Below the pieces are notes generated by a model that saw nothing but the letters and a program-made list of their open reading frames with translations, was not told the DNA's origin and ran no database searches. A stretch of DNA of 64,000 nt from the NCBI RefSeq assembly GCF_000769655.1, contig NZ_CP008887.1, forward strand, positions 1,860,001-1,924,000. The letters run 5' to 3'. The DNA comes from Thermococcus eurythermalis. Its GTDB lineage: Archaea; Methanobacteriota_B; Thermococci; Thermococcales; Thermococcaceae. Shown in pieces: positions 42,768 to 52,810 of this stretch (within the stretch, counting starts at the first letter, position 1; each line of letters opens with the position of its first letter). A program made the translations under genes and the position numbers.

Positions 42768-43976
42768 ATGAGTTTTAAGGAGCTTGGCCTATCGAAGGCA
42801 TCCATTGAGGCCGTTGAGAGGAAGGGTTTCTCGGAACCCACAGACGTTCAGAGGGAGGTTATACCGCTCATCCTCGAAGGAAAAAGCGATGTTATTGGTC
42901 AATCAAAGACAGGGAGCGGGAAGACCGCTGCCTTTGGCCTGCCGATTCTCGACATGGTTGACGCGAGTGAGAAGGAAGTCCAGGCGCTTATCCTGACGCC
43001 GACCAGGGAGCTGGCGATACAGGTGAGTGAGGAGCTCCGCTCGCTACGCGGAAAGCGGAAGATAGACATCTACGCCATCTACGGAGGTCAGCCTATAGGG
43101 CCCCAGATAAGGGCGCTGGAAAGTGCCCAGATAGTTGTTGGGACGCCCGGCAGGGTGCTCGACCACATAAGGCGCGGAACCCTCAGGCTCGACTCACTCC
43201 GCTTCTTCGTCCTCGACGAGGCCGACAGAATGCTGGACATGGGTTTCCAGGAGGACATAGAGGCAATTTTCAGGGCAACACCGAGGGAAAAGCGCGTGAT
43301 GATGTTCTCGGCGACGATGCCGATGGACGTGCTCCTTCTGGCAAAGAAGTACATGAAGAACCCTGAGGTCGTCATCGTGAGCAGGGACGAGCTTGTCCCT
43401 GGCGAGGTCGAGCAGGAGTTCGTAGAGACCGTCCCAGCAAGGCGCTATGGGATACTCAAGAAAATCCTGAGTGGGGAATTCTATGGCATAATCTTCTGCC
43501 AGACGAAGGCCGAAACACGGGAGCTGGCGGAGAGGCTCAGGAGGGACGGCTTCAGGGCCGAGGCCCTAAACGGGGACATGAGCCAGCCCTCAAGGGAGAG
43601 AACCTTTGGACGCTTCAAGCGGAGGAAGACCAAGATACTGGTCGCGACGGACGTTGCCGCGAGGGGCCTTGACGTCCCGGAGATAAGTCATGTTGTCAAC
43701 TACTCCATCCCAATGAACGCCGAGCAGTACATCCACAGGATCGGCAGAACAGGAAGAATGGGCAAGAAGGGCAAGGCTATAACGTTCATAGCCCCCGGCG
43801 AGCTCAGGAGGCTTAAGTACCTGGCAAAGCAGGCGGGCGTTGACGTCAGAAAGTCCGAGCTGAGTGAGGAACTCCCAAGGGAATACCGCGAGATGCTCAG
43901 GCGGGACAACCTTGAGAACGAGTACAGGCACAGGTGGGGCAGGCAGGCTCCAAGACAGAGAAGAAGGCGCTTCTGA
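42768..43976 (+). CDS. DEAD-box RNA helicase
   Basis: The 402-aa protein has all DEAD-box motifs: SKTGSGKTAAFGLP (I), PTREL (Ia), GTPGRVLD (Ib), DEADRML (II), FSATMP (III), NGDMSQPSRE, VATDVAARGLDV (V) and HRIGRTGRMG (VI). A short basic C-terminus (RQAPRQRRRRF) may bind RNA. Homologues unwind structured RNA and are often cold-induced in Thermococcus. It follows tRNA-Lys by about 70 bases. The ribosome site is weak (gaggag further upstream). Confidence 0.93.
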   Translation: MSFKELGLSKASIEAVERKGFSEPTDVQREVIPLILEGKSDVIGQSKTGSGKTAAFGLPILDMVDASEKEVQALILTPTRELAIQVSEELRSLRGKRKIDIYAIYGGQPIGPQIRALESAQIVVGTPGRVLDHIRRGTLRLDSLRFFVLDEADRMLDMGFQEDIEAIFRATPREKRVMMFSATMPMDVLLLAKKYMKNPEVVIVSRDELVPGEVEQEFVETVPARRYGILKKILSGEFYGIIFCQTKAETRELAERLRRDGFRAEALNGDMSQPSRERTFGRFKRRKTKILVATDVAARGLDVPEISHVVNYSIPMNAEQYIHRIGRTGRMGKKGKAITFIAPGELRRLKYLAKQAGVDVRKSELSEELPREYREMLRRDNLENEYRHRWGRQAPRQRRRRF

Positions 43977-44177
43977 GCGCCTTTGCTATAACTCTACTCA
44001 CCTACATTTATGTCCTCTATGTATTCTACCTAACAGCACCATGTTGCTCCAAGATTGTTAATGTTGTTCTCAACTTATCCTGTCAATAGCCACGATTTAT
44101 ACCACAAACGACAGGACAAGTTAATCTGCACAGAAACTTTGAACAGAAACTTTGAGAGAAGTACGATAGAAGGAGTT

Positions 44178-44264
44178 TGGCGCCGGGGCAGGGATTTGAA
44201 CCCTGGCGGGCAAACGCCCACGGACTCTCCAGGCCCGCGCCTTCCCAGGCTAGGCTACCCCGGC
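44178..44264 (-). tRNA. tRNA-Ser (GGA)
   Basis: A class II tRNA on the minus strand: GCCGGGG acceptor, anticodon stem CGGGC/GTCCG with loop CTGGAGA (anticodon GGA), a long variable arm, T loop GTTCAAAT and encoded CCA. It starts 16 bases after the rpsJ stop on the same strand, so it is probably cotranscribed with tuf and rpsJ. Confidence 0.94.
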
Positions 44265-44280
44265 GCATAAAGGAGAGGAA

Positions 44281-44589
44281 TCAGGAGATCAGCTCAATCT
44301 CGATGGTGACGTCCTCGGGGACACGAATACGCATGATCTGGCGCATGGCCCTTTCGTCGGCCTCGATGTCAACAAGCCTCTTGTGAACGCGGAGCTCGAA
44401 CCTGTCAAAGGTAGCAGTTCCTTCTCCATCGGGGCTCTTCCTGGTGGTGATCCTTATCCTCTTGGTCGGGAGCGGTATCGGGCCGCTCATCCTGACGCCG
44501 GTCCTCTCGGCAATCTGCCTGATCTGGTCGGTGACCTCGTTGAGGGCCTTGATGTTAGTACTCGCAAGCTTAATTCTTGCCTTCTGCAT
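44281..44589 (-). CDS. rpsJ: 30S ribosomal protein S10
   Basis: The 102-aa protein has the uS10 pattern: [38 protein letters not shown] and [18 protein letters not shown]. It lies in the head of the small subunit. GGAGGGACGGG precedes the ATG. It follows the EF-1 alpha gene and precedes tRNA-Ser, a conserved archaeal order. Confidence 0.96.
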   Translation of the reverse strand: MQKARIKLASTNIKALNEVTDQIRQIAERTGVRMSGPIPLPTKRIRITTRKSPDGEGTATFDRFELRVHKRLVDIEADERAMRQIMRIRVPEDVTIEIELIS

Positions 44590-44640
44590 TCCCGTCCCTC
44601 CTAACGTTTAAAGTGGTAAAGGAAAGGTTAGAGAAGGCCT

Positions 44641-45927
44641 TCACTCGGCCTTCTGGATGGAGATGACCATACCGGCAGCGACGGTCTGGCCCATGTCACG
44701 GATAGCGAATCTACCGAGCTGCGGGATCTCCTTGACCGGCTCGATGACCATGGCCTTGGTCGGCCTGAGGAGGACGATAGCGGAGTCACCGGTCTTGATG
44801 AACTGCGGGTTCTCCTCGACGATGTTGCCGGTCCTCGGGTCGAGCTTGGCGAGGAGCTGCTCGAACCTGACAGCGACCTGAGTGGTGTGGGCGTGGAGGA
44901 CCGGGGTGTATCCGACGGTGATAGCTGTTGGGTGGTTGAGGACGATAATCTGGGCCTTGAAGGTGTCCTTCGGCCTGACGACGGTCGGCGGGTTGTTGGT
45001 GTGTCCGGCAACGTCACCGCGCTTTATGTCGTTCTTACCAACGCCACGGACGTTGAATCCGATGTTGTCACCTGGGTAGGCTTCCTGGAGCGGCTCGTGG
45101 TGCATCTCGATGCTCTTGACCTCACCCTGGATCGGCTTGTGGAAGATGGTGCTGGCCGGCTCGAAGATGACGACATCACCGACCTTGAGGACACCGGTCT
45201 CAACACGGCCGACCGGGACGGTACCAACACCCTTAATGGAGTAGACGTCCTGGATCGGAATGCGGAGCGGCTTGTCGGTCGGCTTCGGCGGCTCCGGTAT
45301 CTGGTCAAGGGCCTCGATGAGGGTCGGGCCGTTGTACCAGGGCATCTTGTCGCTCTTCTTGACGACGTTGTCGCCCTCCCAGGCGCTGATCGGGATGATC
45401 GGGAAGTCCTTGTAACCGAGCATCATGAGGAGCTTCTTGACCTGCTCAGCGACCTGCTTGAACTTCTTCTCGTCGTAGTTGACCATGTCCATCTTGTTGA
45501 TGGCGACTATGATGTGGTTGATACCGAGGGTCCTGGCAAGGAAGGCGTGCTCCTTGGTCTGCGGCATGACACCGTCGGTGGCGGCGACGACGAGAACAGC
45601 GGCGTCGGCCTGGCTGGCACCGGTGATCATGTTCTTAACGAAGTCCCTGTGACCCGGAGCGTCGATGATGGTGATGTACCTGTGCGGGGTCTCGAACTTG
45701 GTGTGGGCAACGTCAATGGTGATACCCCTCTCGCGCTCCTCCTTGAGCCTGTCCATGACCCAAGCGAACTTGAAGGACTTACCCTTCTCACCCATCTCCT
45801 CGAACTTCTTGATGATGTTCTCCGGTATGTTGGCGGTGTCAAAGAGCAGCCTTCCGATGGTGGTGCTCTTTCCGTGGTCGACGTGTCCTATAAAGACTAT
45901 ATTAACGTGCGGCTTCTCCTTAGCCAT
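44641..45927 (-). CDS. tuf: Elongation factor 1-alpha
   Basis: The 428-aa GTPase delivers aminoacyl-tRNA to the ribosome. GHVDHGKST (P loop), DAPGH, NKMD and the domain 2-3 sequences are all present. The start ATG 45927 ([12 protein letters not shown]) follows GGAGGTG at the right distance; an ATG two codons upstream is closer to the site. It is strongly biased in codon use, as expected for an abundant protein, and has a strong upstream promoter. Confidence 0.97.
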   Translation of the reverse strand: MAKEKPHVNIVFIGHVDHGKSTTIGRLLFDTANIPENIIKKFEEMGEKGKSFKFAWVMDRLKEERERGITIDVAHTKFETPHRYITIIDAPGHRDFVKNMITGASQADAAVLVVAATDGVMPQTKEHAFLARTLGINHIIVAINKMDMVNYDEKKFKQVAEQVKKLLMMLGYKDFPIIPISAWEGDNVVKKSDKMPWYNGPTLIEALDQIPEPPKPTDKPLRIPIQDVYSIKGVGTVPVGRVETGVLKVGDVVIFEPASTIFHKPIQGEVKSIEMHHEPLQEAYPGDNIGFNVRGVGKNDIKRGDVAGHTNNPPTVVRPKDTFKAQIIVLNHPTAITVGYTPVLHAHTTQVAVRFEQLLAKLDPRTGNIVEENPQFIKTGDSAIVLLRPTKAMVIEPVKEIPQLGRFAIRDMGQTVAAGMVISIQKAE

Positions 45928-45970
45928 TTTCAAACACCTCCAGATTTTGGTCTAGTCTCGTTGACTAGGA

Positions 45971-45988
45971 TGGCTTTTTAAATCTTTC
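45971..45988 (-). promoter_or_regulatory. Strong BRE-TATA promoter of the EF-1 alpha operon
   Basis: On the minus strand cgaaagatttaaaaag gives a canonical BRE and TATA, placing the transcription start near 45950 and a short leader before the GGAGGTG of tuf. Confidence 0.65.
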
Positions 45989-45995
45989 GAACCTC

Positions 45996-46036
45996 GGCCC
46001 CCTCGGGCGGGAAACCCGCCGTTTATCGGGGGGGCC
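45996..46036. other. GC-rich nested inverted repeat upstream of the EF-1 alpha promoter
   Basis: ggccccc (45996-46002) pairs with gggggcc (46030-46036), enclosing an inner stem ggcggg-aaa-cccgcc. It lies between the decayed transglutaminase gene and the tuf promoter, where it might end upstream transcription. It could also be part of an unidentified RNA. Confidence 0.4.
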
Positions 46037-46197
46037 TCATGAGTTCTGTGCTTAACTTACGAAGCGGGTTTAAAAACTTAACTAATGAAGTTTCAGACTG
46101 GAATTCATTTTTTGGGCGCATCAGAAACTATCCAAGTGCGCGACAACCGCTAGGGGAGCTCTATAAATTGGTAGAGGGAAACACAACTTTCGGTTCG

Positions 46198-47861
46198 CTA
46201 TTTTTTGGCAAGGTTAAGTATCACTTCTATGGAGTCTCCTTCCTGCACAGTCTTGAGCCAGAATATATTAAACCTGCCTAGATCGTTTTTAATTCCCGCA
46301 GAACTTGTGAGGCTCTTATAGAAGTATTTCACGAATTCGTAGTAAAATGCCGGATGATAGTAGTTTGCAAAATGTGGAAACTCCATCCTCCAGGTTATGC
46401 CATCAGAATATCCCCGGGGCAGGTAAGCCCTTGTATTCAAGGATTTAATATTTTTATCCAGAACCAAATTTGGGTGGTTTTCCAAGAACGCTCTCCGTAA
46501 ATCCTCGGAGATTCTTGCAAGATCCGTAGAACCAAAATCGTAGTCTTTGGATTTAAAGTCTTCAGCCGTCAGGAGCCCAATTTTTGTGACCCGGACATTT
46601 TCACCTTCTCTCCGTATCTCGTATATGGTAGCATTCGAAATTAACCGTGTCTCTCCAAGTATCTCTTTCCGGTATGTTGACCAATAGTCATAATATGTCC
46701 CCAGGTCCATCGCAGGAGGGTGCTGATCTAAGAGGAAATACTCGTCGTTGATTTTTACTGCCGCTGTCGCGTGTCCAATACCCGAGTTTTCAAAATCAAT
46801 CTCGAATACATAAACAGGAGAATATCCCATCTCTAGTAGAATCGCGGTGGTCAGAATGGCGTAATCAGTACAAACGCCCGCGCCCCTAGGAACCGTCTCA
46901 TAAGGAGTCTGGATCTCCACTCCAGGCTCGGCGGTAACTTTTGTGATTTTTCCATTTGACCTCTAGATGACGGGGGAAGGCAAAAGTGCTTTAGAGTGAT
47001 TATACTCAATGTTACTATCAAGCCACTCCAGAACGTTCCAAGCACTCTCCTGAAGGGTTTTTCCTCTTAATTGGTTTGCAAGGTGGGATACCTTTGAAAG
47101 TTCTTCTTCAGTTAAAGCACATTTAAGAGCGTCCTGAAGGATATACCTCCAATAACCGTTAACCGTTTGAGCAGTCACTAAGTGCAACAGCACCAGTAGG
47201 CCTTTCTGTTGTTTCTGAAGATGTCTGGATATCGGGATAACCCAAGAAATATGTGTATGTGCTAGTTTCGGACGAATTTTCAGATTCCCCAGAGAACACA
47301 GGCTTAATATTATCAAAAGCGCCCTGTGAGTATAAATACCCCATTAGAATCAGTAGCAAGATTGCTATTCCCACTGCCATGTGCCTCCTAGTGGAGCTTC
47401 TTTTATGATGGCCAGAGCTGAAGTGTGTGCTTGAGGATGTGTAGGGAAGTGAGGTCACTTGCCTTTTTCCGCGATGTGGGGAAGTGGGCCGTGATTTGGA
47501 CCTTCGTGAAATGCCTGTCTCACCCGCTTTCTCTTTCAGATAAAGATCTCTTTCTCGAATTCTCGCCGCCTTTGTTTTGATTTCTTCAGCCTTCTGGAAA
47601 ACGTAGCCACCTAAGCCAAGATACTCTCCCATTGATTCAGCAAGTTCCCAGAGTCCCTTCAATGCCTCTTTCTTAGTGGGATTATCCAAGAGCTTTGCCT
47701 CAGCTACAACCAGAATTTCGAAAAACTCATCCAAGATTTCCCTACCATTCAAAGGAAAGTCCCGCCTGTAGTTGTACCACAGGTTGTCCCTCCACTCCTC
47801 GAGTCTGCTTGCAATTCTGTCAGAACCGAATGATCACTCCATCTGAGACTAGTGTACCCAT
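46198..47861 (-). pseudogene. Broken membrane-anchored transglutaminase-like protein gene
   Basis: The reading frame on the minus strand is damaged at three places. The front part (from about 47861) reads EEWRDNLWYNYRRDFPLNG and continues as a charged helical domain, with a TM helix AVGIAILLLILMGYLYSQ. A frameshift near 47165-47200 is needed to enter NGYWRYILQDALKCALTEEEL. A TAG at 46963-46965 interrupts the same frame before GAGVCTDYA, GIGHATAAV and LLDQHPPA, the Cys-His-Asp triad of a transglutaminase-like domain. The C-terminal 240 residues remain open to 46198. Start and first codons also need a shift. The catalytic triad is intact, so the loss may be recent. Confidence 0.7.
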
Positions 47862-48171
47862 CCCGCCCGTGAACCACATGCTGAGAAGAGCGCAGTGAAA
47901 CGATGATCCAGTTCAGATCTGGATTAACAATGCGGGTAATAAAATAATGCAAATCATTCTTTTCAGAATGCATGTTCCAACCTCCCAGGAATTATGGTGA
48001 CTTTTTCTATTGCTGGACATAAATATGTTTCGTCTGGACACAGATTTCAATGGGTTTTGTTTCCCGAAACGAGAAATGGGTTGGGACCACCCGGTAAAAG
48101 AACAGTCCATAGATACCCGCAGGGGCCAGAACAAGATGGAGAGAATAGAAAGTTCAGAGGGCGGAGAGCCC
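47862..48171. other. 310-bp gap without genes
   Basis: This stretch between the broken transglutaminase gene and the EF-2 stop has a lower GC share, an imperfect palindrome around gatccag...ctggat near 47904 and a T-rich run near 47935. No convincing gene or RNA was found; open frames here are shadows. Confidence 0.5.
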
Positions 48172-50370
48172 TCACTGCTGCGGGCAGACGTCCTTCTCGG
48201 TCGGCGGGTTCGGGTCGAGGCCCTTCCTCTGCCTAATCTGCCTGATAATCTGCTGGGCAAGCTCGTTCGGGACGCGCTTGAAGCCCGCGTGCTCGGTGGT
48301 CCAGAGGGCCTTTCCGCTGGTGGCGCCACGGATGGCTCCAGCGAATCCGAACATCTCTGCAACTGGAGCCTCTCCAATGATGATCATGACCTCGCCTTCC
48401 TGCCTCATGTCGATGAGCTGACCGCGCCTCTGGTTGAGCTCCCTGCTGACGGCACCCATGTACTCGTAGGGTATGTTGATGATGACCTTCTGGTAGGGCT
48501 CGTAGAGGACCGGATTGGCCTTCATCATGGCACAGTGGATTGCCGTCCTGATGGCCGGGTAGATCTGGGCAGGACCGCGGTGGACGTTGTCCTCGTGGAT
48601 CTTGGCGTCGTGGAGCCTGACGATGACCTTCATGACCGGCTCCTTGGCGAGCGGTCCCTCGTCCATCGCCATGTGGAATCCGTCGACGAGCAGATCCATG
48701 ACCTCGTTGAGGTACTGGATACCCTTGGTGTTGTCGAAGAACATGTTGCCGTTGTAGACGTCGACGATGCCCTTGGCCATCTCGTAGTCCATGCCGAGCT
48801 CGGCGAGCTTCTTGGCGACCGCCTTCGGGTCCTTGGGCCTGCCCTCTGGGATGATGCCCTCCTTAATGGCCTCGTAAATCTCGTCGGGCATCGGCTCGAC
48901 GGTGATGTAGAACCTGTTGTGCTTGTTGGGTGACTTGCCCTCAACGATCGGGCTCTTCTTGGTCACGCTCTCACGGTAGACAACGATCGGCGGGCTGACG
49001 TCAACGTCGAGCTTCCACTCGGTCTTGAGGCGGTAGAGCTTGACCTCGAGGTGGAGCTCACCCATACCGCTGAGGAGGTGCTGACCGGTCTCCTCGTCGA
49101 TCTTGACGTGGAGGGTCGGGTCCTCCTTGGCGAGCTGTCTAAGGGCCTCGATGAGCTTCGGAAGGTCCTTAACGTTCTTGGCCTCGATAGCGACGGTAAC
49201 GACGGGCTCGCTGGCGTAGTGGAGGGCCTCAAACGGCTCGATCTGCTCAACGGAAACGGTCTCACCGGCCATAGCGTCCCTCAGACCGGTGACGGCGACG
49301 ATGTTACCGGCCGGGACGGCCTCCATGTTGATCCTCTCGGGACCCATGTAGATACCGACCTGCTGGATCCTGGCCTTCCTCTTGCTGTTGATGAGGTAAA
49401 CCTCCTGGCCTGTCTTGACGGTACCGCTCCAGACACGGCCGGTGGCGACCTCACCGGCGTGCTTGTCGAGGATTATCTTGGTGACGACCATGACCATCTT
49501 GCCCTTCGGGTCGCACTTGAGCATGGCCTGGCCGACGTCGCTGTTTATGTCGCCCTGCCAGAGGTGCGGAATCCTGTACTTCTGAGCCTCAAGGGGGTTC
49601 GGGAGGTGCCTGACGACCATATCGAGGACGACGACGTGGAGCGGGGCCTTCTGCCTGAGGGTCTTGAGGTCACCGGCGTTGGTGAGCTCGACGATGTCCT
49701 TGAAGGTAACTCCGGTCTTCTTCATGAACGGGACGCTGAGGGCCCAGTTGTAGTAAGCGCTTCCGAAGGCGACGCTACCGTCTTCTACCTTGACAAGCCA
49801 CTCGTTCTTGAACTCCTCGGGGGCGTAGCGCTTGATGAGCCTGTTGACGTCGGTGATTATCTTGGCGAAGCGGTTGAGTATCTCGTTCGGGCCGAGCTTG
49901 AGCTCCTTGATGAGACGGTCAACCTTGTTGATGAAGAGGACGGGCTTGACGTACTCGCGAAGGGCCTGCCTGAGGACGGTCTCGGTCTGGGGCATGACGC
50001 CCTCGACGGCGTCAACGACGATGATGGCACCGTCTATGGCACGCATGGCCCTGGTAACGTCACCACCGAAGTCAACGTGACCCGGGGTGTCGATGAGGTT
50101 GATGAGGTAGTCCTGGCCCTCGTAGTTGTGGACCATCGAAACGTTGGCCGCGTTGATGGTGATTCCCCTCGCCTGCTCCTGCTCGTCGAAGTCAAGGACG
50201 AGCTGCTTTCCGGCAAGCTCCTCGCTGATCATTCCCGCTCCGGCGAGCAGGTTGTCGCTCAGAGTGGTCTTACCGTGGTCAATGTGAGCGGCAATACCCA
50301 TATTCCTAATCCTCTCGGGCTGGGTCATGAGCTCCTTAATCTTCGCAATCATCTCTTCCCTTCTTCCCAT
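48172..50370 (-). CDS. fusA: Elongation factor 2
   Basis: The 732-aa translocation GTPase has [25 protein letters not shown] and NKVD. The domain IV tip reads [13 protein letters not shown], near residue 600, which holds the His that is converted to diphthamide. It ends KDVCPQQ. GGTGGTG precedes ATG 50370. It is transcribed in the same direction as the EF-1 alpha operon but is separated from it by the broken gene. Confidence 0.97.
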   Translation of the reverse strand: MGRREEMIAKIKELMTQPERIRNMGIAAHIDHGKTTLSDNLLAGAGMISEELAGKQLVLDFDEQEQARGITINAANVSMVHNYEGQDYLINLIDTPGHVDFGGDVTRAMRAIDGAIIVVDAVEGVMPQTETVLRQALREYVKPVLFINKVDRLIKELKLGPNEILNRFAKIITDVNRLIKRYAPEEFKNEWLVKVEDGSVAFGSAYYNWALSVPFMKKTGVTFKDIVELTNAGDLKTLRQKAPLHVVVLDMVVRHLPNPLEAQKYRIPHLWQGDINSDVGQAMLKCDPKGKMVMVVTKIILDKHAGEVATGRVWSGTVKTGQEVYLINSKRKARIQQVGIYMGPERINMEAVPAGNIVAVTGLRDAMAGETVSVEQIEPFEALHYASEPVVTVAIEAKNVKDLPKLIEALRQLAKEDPTLHVKIDEETGQHLLSGMGELHLEVKLYRLKTEWKLDVDVSPPIVVYRESVTKKSPIVEGKSPNKHNRFYITVEPMPDEIYEAIKEGIIPEGRPKDPKAVAKKLAELGMDYEMAKGIVDVYNGNMFFDNTKGIQYLNEVMDLLVDGFHMAMDEGPLAKEPVMKVIVRLHDAKIHEDNVHRGPAQIYPAIRTAIHCAMMKANPVLYEPYQKVIINIPYEYMGAVSRELNQRRGQLIDMRQEGEVMIIIGEAPVAEMFGFAGAIRGATSGKALWTTEHAGFKRVPNELAQQIIRQIRQRKGLDPNPPTEKDVCPQQ

Positions 50371-50468
50371 AACGCACCACCTTTGGATGAGCTTGTCGGC
50401 TTAACTTAAAAGGCTCGGTTATAAAGCTTTTCCTGATGGGAAAATGGAACGGGACGGGGAATTCAAAA

Positions 50469-51557
50469 CTACTTAAGCCTTTTGGAGACAAAGGTTCTGA
50501 CCTCTTCAACTTTATCTTCCCTCGCGTAGATTCCCCAGCGCCAGTTGCTCTCTTTTGCCTCTACGAGTGCCCTGACAACCGGCGAGACCTCACTGAGCCG
50601 CTTAATTTCCCCGTTGAACTCCACGAAGGCGTTCCTCTCCTCGAACCTCGGCTTCTCAGGGTAGTCGAGCAACGCAAGATGGCCGAACTCACTCTCCAGC
50701 TCTTTTCTCAACTCCTTGATTGTCTCCTCATCGAGCTTCTTCCCGCTCCAGAGAACGCGCTTGTAAAGCCGCCTGTTCTCGATTGCACTGATGAGCTCTC
50801 TGACCTCTTTTTTCTCGCTGGCCCTCAGCCTCGCGACGAGGTCAACCTCGTCCATTTTCCGGAGCTCCTCAAGCTCAACCCCTTCGAGCTCAACGGCCTT
50901 GCAGAGCATTGAACTCGCTATCCTGACTGTGTGGTGCTGATAAACCGTCGGGTACATCATGCTCCTTGATATAAGGAGGTTCTGGCCCGCCATGATGCCC
51001 TTTTCCTTCAGGATTAACCTCTCACCGTCCCAGTGCAGGTTTCTGATAAGCCTCTCCAGGTCAACCAGGCCGTAGGCGACCCCCGTGTAGTACGCGTCGC
51101 GGACGAGGTAGTCCATTCTATCGGCGTCTATGTCACCGCTCACGAGGGGATGCTTGAGAAAGCCAAGGAACTCCCCGAGGGAATAGCGCTCCTCAATGAC
51201 GTCCCTGATTTCCCCTTCTCTCAGAACCCGCCTCGTGTTTTCCTCGTGACGCGGGTAAAGCGCCTCAAGTGTGTGCGAGAACGGGTAGTGTCCTATGTCA
51301 TGGAGAAGGGCCGCGTAGACAGCACCCTCCTCGATTTCGGGGTTGTACTCGGTTATCTTCCTTGCCAGGTAGAACGTCCCCAGCGAGTGCTCAAAGCGGG
51401 TGTGCCTTGCGGAGGGGTAAACGAGGAAAGCTAAGCCGAGCTGGGTAATCCTCCTGAGCCTCTGGAACTCCGGCGTGTCAACCAGCTTTACCGCGAAGTC
51501 GTCGAGCTCTATTCCGCCGTGTATCGGGTCGTGGACGAGCTTCATGTTAACCGCCAT
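50469..51557 (-). CDS. HD-superfamily phosphohydrolase (dGTPase/SAMHD-like)
   Basis: The 362-aa protein starts with DPIHGGIELDDFAVKLVDTPEFQRLRRITQLG, the pattern of the dGTPase-like HD family. Metal ligands appear in RFEHSLG, LLHDIGHYPFSHTLE and DIDADRMDYLVRDAY. Such enzymes hydrolyse dNTPs or other phosphoesters. Two in-frame ATGs exist (51557 and 51545); neither has a strong ribosome site. It is separated by 43 bases from the ABC operon on the same strand. Confidence 0.88.
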   Translation of the reverse strand: MAVNMKLVHDPIHGGIELDDFAVKLVDTPEFQRLRRITQLGLAFLVYPSARHTRFEHSLGTFYLARKITEYNPEIEEGAVYAALLHDIGHYPFSHTLEALYPRHEENTRRVLREGEIRDVIEERYSLGEFLGFLKHPLVSGDIDADRMDYLVRDAYYTGVAYGLVDLERLIRNLHWDGERLILKEKGIMAGQNLLISRSMMYPTVYQHHTVRIASSMLCKAVELEGVELEELRKMDEVDLVARLRASEKKEVRELISAIENRRLYKRVLWSGKKLDEETIKELRKELESEFGHLALLDYPEKPRFEERNAFVEFNGEIKRLSEVSPVVRALVEAKESNWRWGIYAREDKVEEVRTFVSKRLK

Positions 51558-51599
51558 GAGGGAGTAAGAAAAAAGTTAATAAACCTAACCGCCCAAAAC

Positions 51600-52349
51600 T
51601 CAACCGTTGGCAGGGTGCGGACCCTCCTGCCCGGAAGGTGAGGGGGCCTCTGTGCTCCCTCCCCTCTTCCTTCTGATGTGCGGCTTGAACAGCCTCTCGA
51701 CCTCTTCTTGAACATTCTCGGCTTTTCCGCTCAGAACGAGCTTTCCGTTGCCTATCACCACGACCCAGTCAACGATGGGCATCAGAGGCTCCCAGATGTG
51801 GCTTATGATTACGAAGTTGGTTTTCCCCCTCATATCCTCGATGATTTCAATGACTTTCTCCATGCTGTCAAAGTCTATATTGGCGAGAGGCTCGTCCAAG
51901 AATATCAGCTCCGGCTTTCCTATGAAGGCCTGAGCGAGGCTCAGTCTCTTCAGCATTCCCGAGGAGTAACCGCTTATGCGCTTATCAATGAAGGTCTTCA
52001 CCTCAAAGAGCTCCGCCACGCGCTTAATTTCGTCCTCTCCGAATCCCCTGCTCTCCGCAAAGAGGTTCAACCATTCCCGTCCCGTTGTGAACTGCGGAAA
52101 AGCCGGTGGGTCGTAGGCTACGCCGAAGCGGGTTTTAACCCTCCAGTTGTTCCAGGGACTTTCTCCAAACACCTTAATCTCTCCAGATGTCGGCCTGTAA
52201 ACTCCAGTGGCGAGCTTAAGAAAGGTGCTCTTTCCACCGCCGTTGGGGCCGAGTATCAGCGTTACTCCCTCCGGAATGCTAACCGTAACCCCGTCAAGTG
52301 CGTGAATGCTCCCGAAGTATTTCTTCAAATCCCTCGCCTCGATAATCAT
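51600..52349 (-). CDS. ABC-2 transporter ATP-binding protein
   Basis: The 249-aa ATPase has Walker A GPNGGGKST near residue 36, signature YSSGMLKRLSLAQA and Walker B LIFLDEPLANID. The closing residues (SPSGQEGPHPANG) form an unusual tail. Its last codons contain one copy of the 21-bp repeat (51614-51634). ATG 52349 overlaps the stop of the next upstream gene (ATGA). With the permease and a small membrane protein it forms an operon for export or membrane maintenance of an unknown substrate. Confidence 0.87.
   Translation of the reverse strand: MIIEARDLKKYFGSIHALDGVTVSIPEGVTLILGPNGGGKSTFLKLATGVYRPTSGEIKVFGESPWNNWRVKTRFGVAYDPPAFPQFTTGREWLNLFAESRGFGEDEIKRVAELFEVKTFIDKRISGYSSGMLKRLSLAQAFIGKPELIFLDEPLANIDFDSMEKVIEIIEDMRGKTNFVIISHIWEPLMPIVDWVVVIGNGKLVLSGKAENVQEEVERLFKPHIRRKRGGSTEAPSPSGQEGPHPANG
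51614..51634. repeat. 21-bp direct repeat, copy 1
   Basis: ggtgcggaccctcctgcccgg, inside the last codons of the ABC ATPase. It matches 56136-56156 with one mismatch (20 of 21). Confidence 0.75.
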
Positions 52350-52810
52350 TTCCTCCACCTCCAAATGACCAGGGCAAGGAGCAGTGCAAAAACGGTCCCT
52401 AAGCCGTAGATTGCGTTCTGAACGTCCTTCGTCGGGTAGTTCTTGATGAATCGGAAGGCGCAGGTCAACTTCCCGGTTCCGTTGTTGAGGACAAGGTAGT
52501 CCCCCTCACGTGGTAGGACGAACTGATAAGTTAGATGCCCATAGATGTTCTCCCGGTTCACGAGCTTGCCCGTTATGATGTCGTACACCTCCACGACCCC
52601 GTTGCCGTTGCAGGACGCTTCCACGAGGGAGCTCGTTGGGGCGTACATGGTAACCATCATCATGTCCGTCACGTTTCCCTGCCTCTCTATTGGCTGAAGG
52701 AAGACTGGGCCAACGGAGCCGACTTTGTTCTCGTATGAGTGGTAAATCCCAATGGAGCCGATTGTGAGTATAAGCAGGCCAAGGAGCAACACTGTGAGGA
52801 AGCGCCTCAT
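52346..52810 (-). CDS. Small membrane protein of the ABC operon
   Basis: A 154-aa protein has an N-terminal membrane helix (FLTVLLLGLLILTIGSIGIY), an extracellular beta-rich body with two Cys and a C-terminal membrane helix (GTVFALLLALVIWRWRK). I do not recognise the family. Both ends overlap neighbouring genes by ATGA, so it is translated together with the permease and ATPase and probably is a subunit of that transporter. Confidence 0.7.
   Translation of the reverse strand: MRRFLTVLLLGLLILTIGSIGIYHSYENKVGSVGPVFLQPIERQGNVTDMMMVTMYAPTSSLVEASCNGNGVVEVYDIITGKLVNRENIYGHLTYQFVLPREGDYLVLNNGTGKLTCAFRFIKNYPTKDVQNAIYGLGTVFALLLALVIWRWRK

Noticed and set aside
44887-45981. Plus-strand frame of 364 codons opposite EF-1 alpha
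   Set aside because: Shadow of a strongly biased gene; no recognisable protein features.
46039-46281. 80-codon plus-strand frame upstream of tuf
   Set aside because: No ribosome site, no motif, and it overlaps the 3' end of the broken transglutaminase gene.
46963-46965. Amber TAG as possible pyrrolysine codon
   Set aside because: The same gene also needs a frameshift, and Thermococcales are not known to use pyrrolysine; decay is simpler.
48010-50409. Long plus-strand open frames opposite EF-2 (48010-48933 and 49051-50409)
   Set aside because: They mirror the codon bias of EF-2 on the other strand, have no motifs, and have improbable amino-acid composition rich in Val, Asp and Leu.
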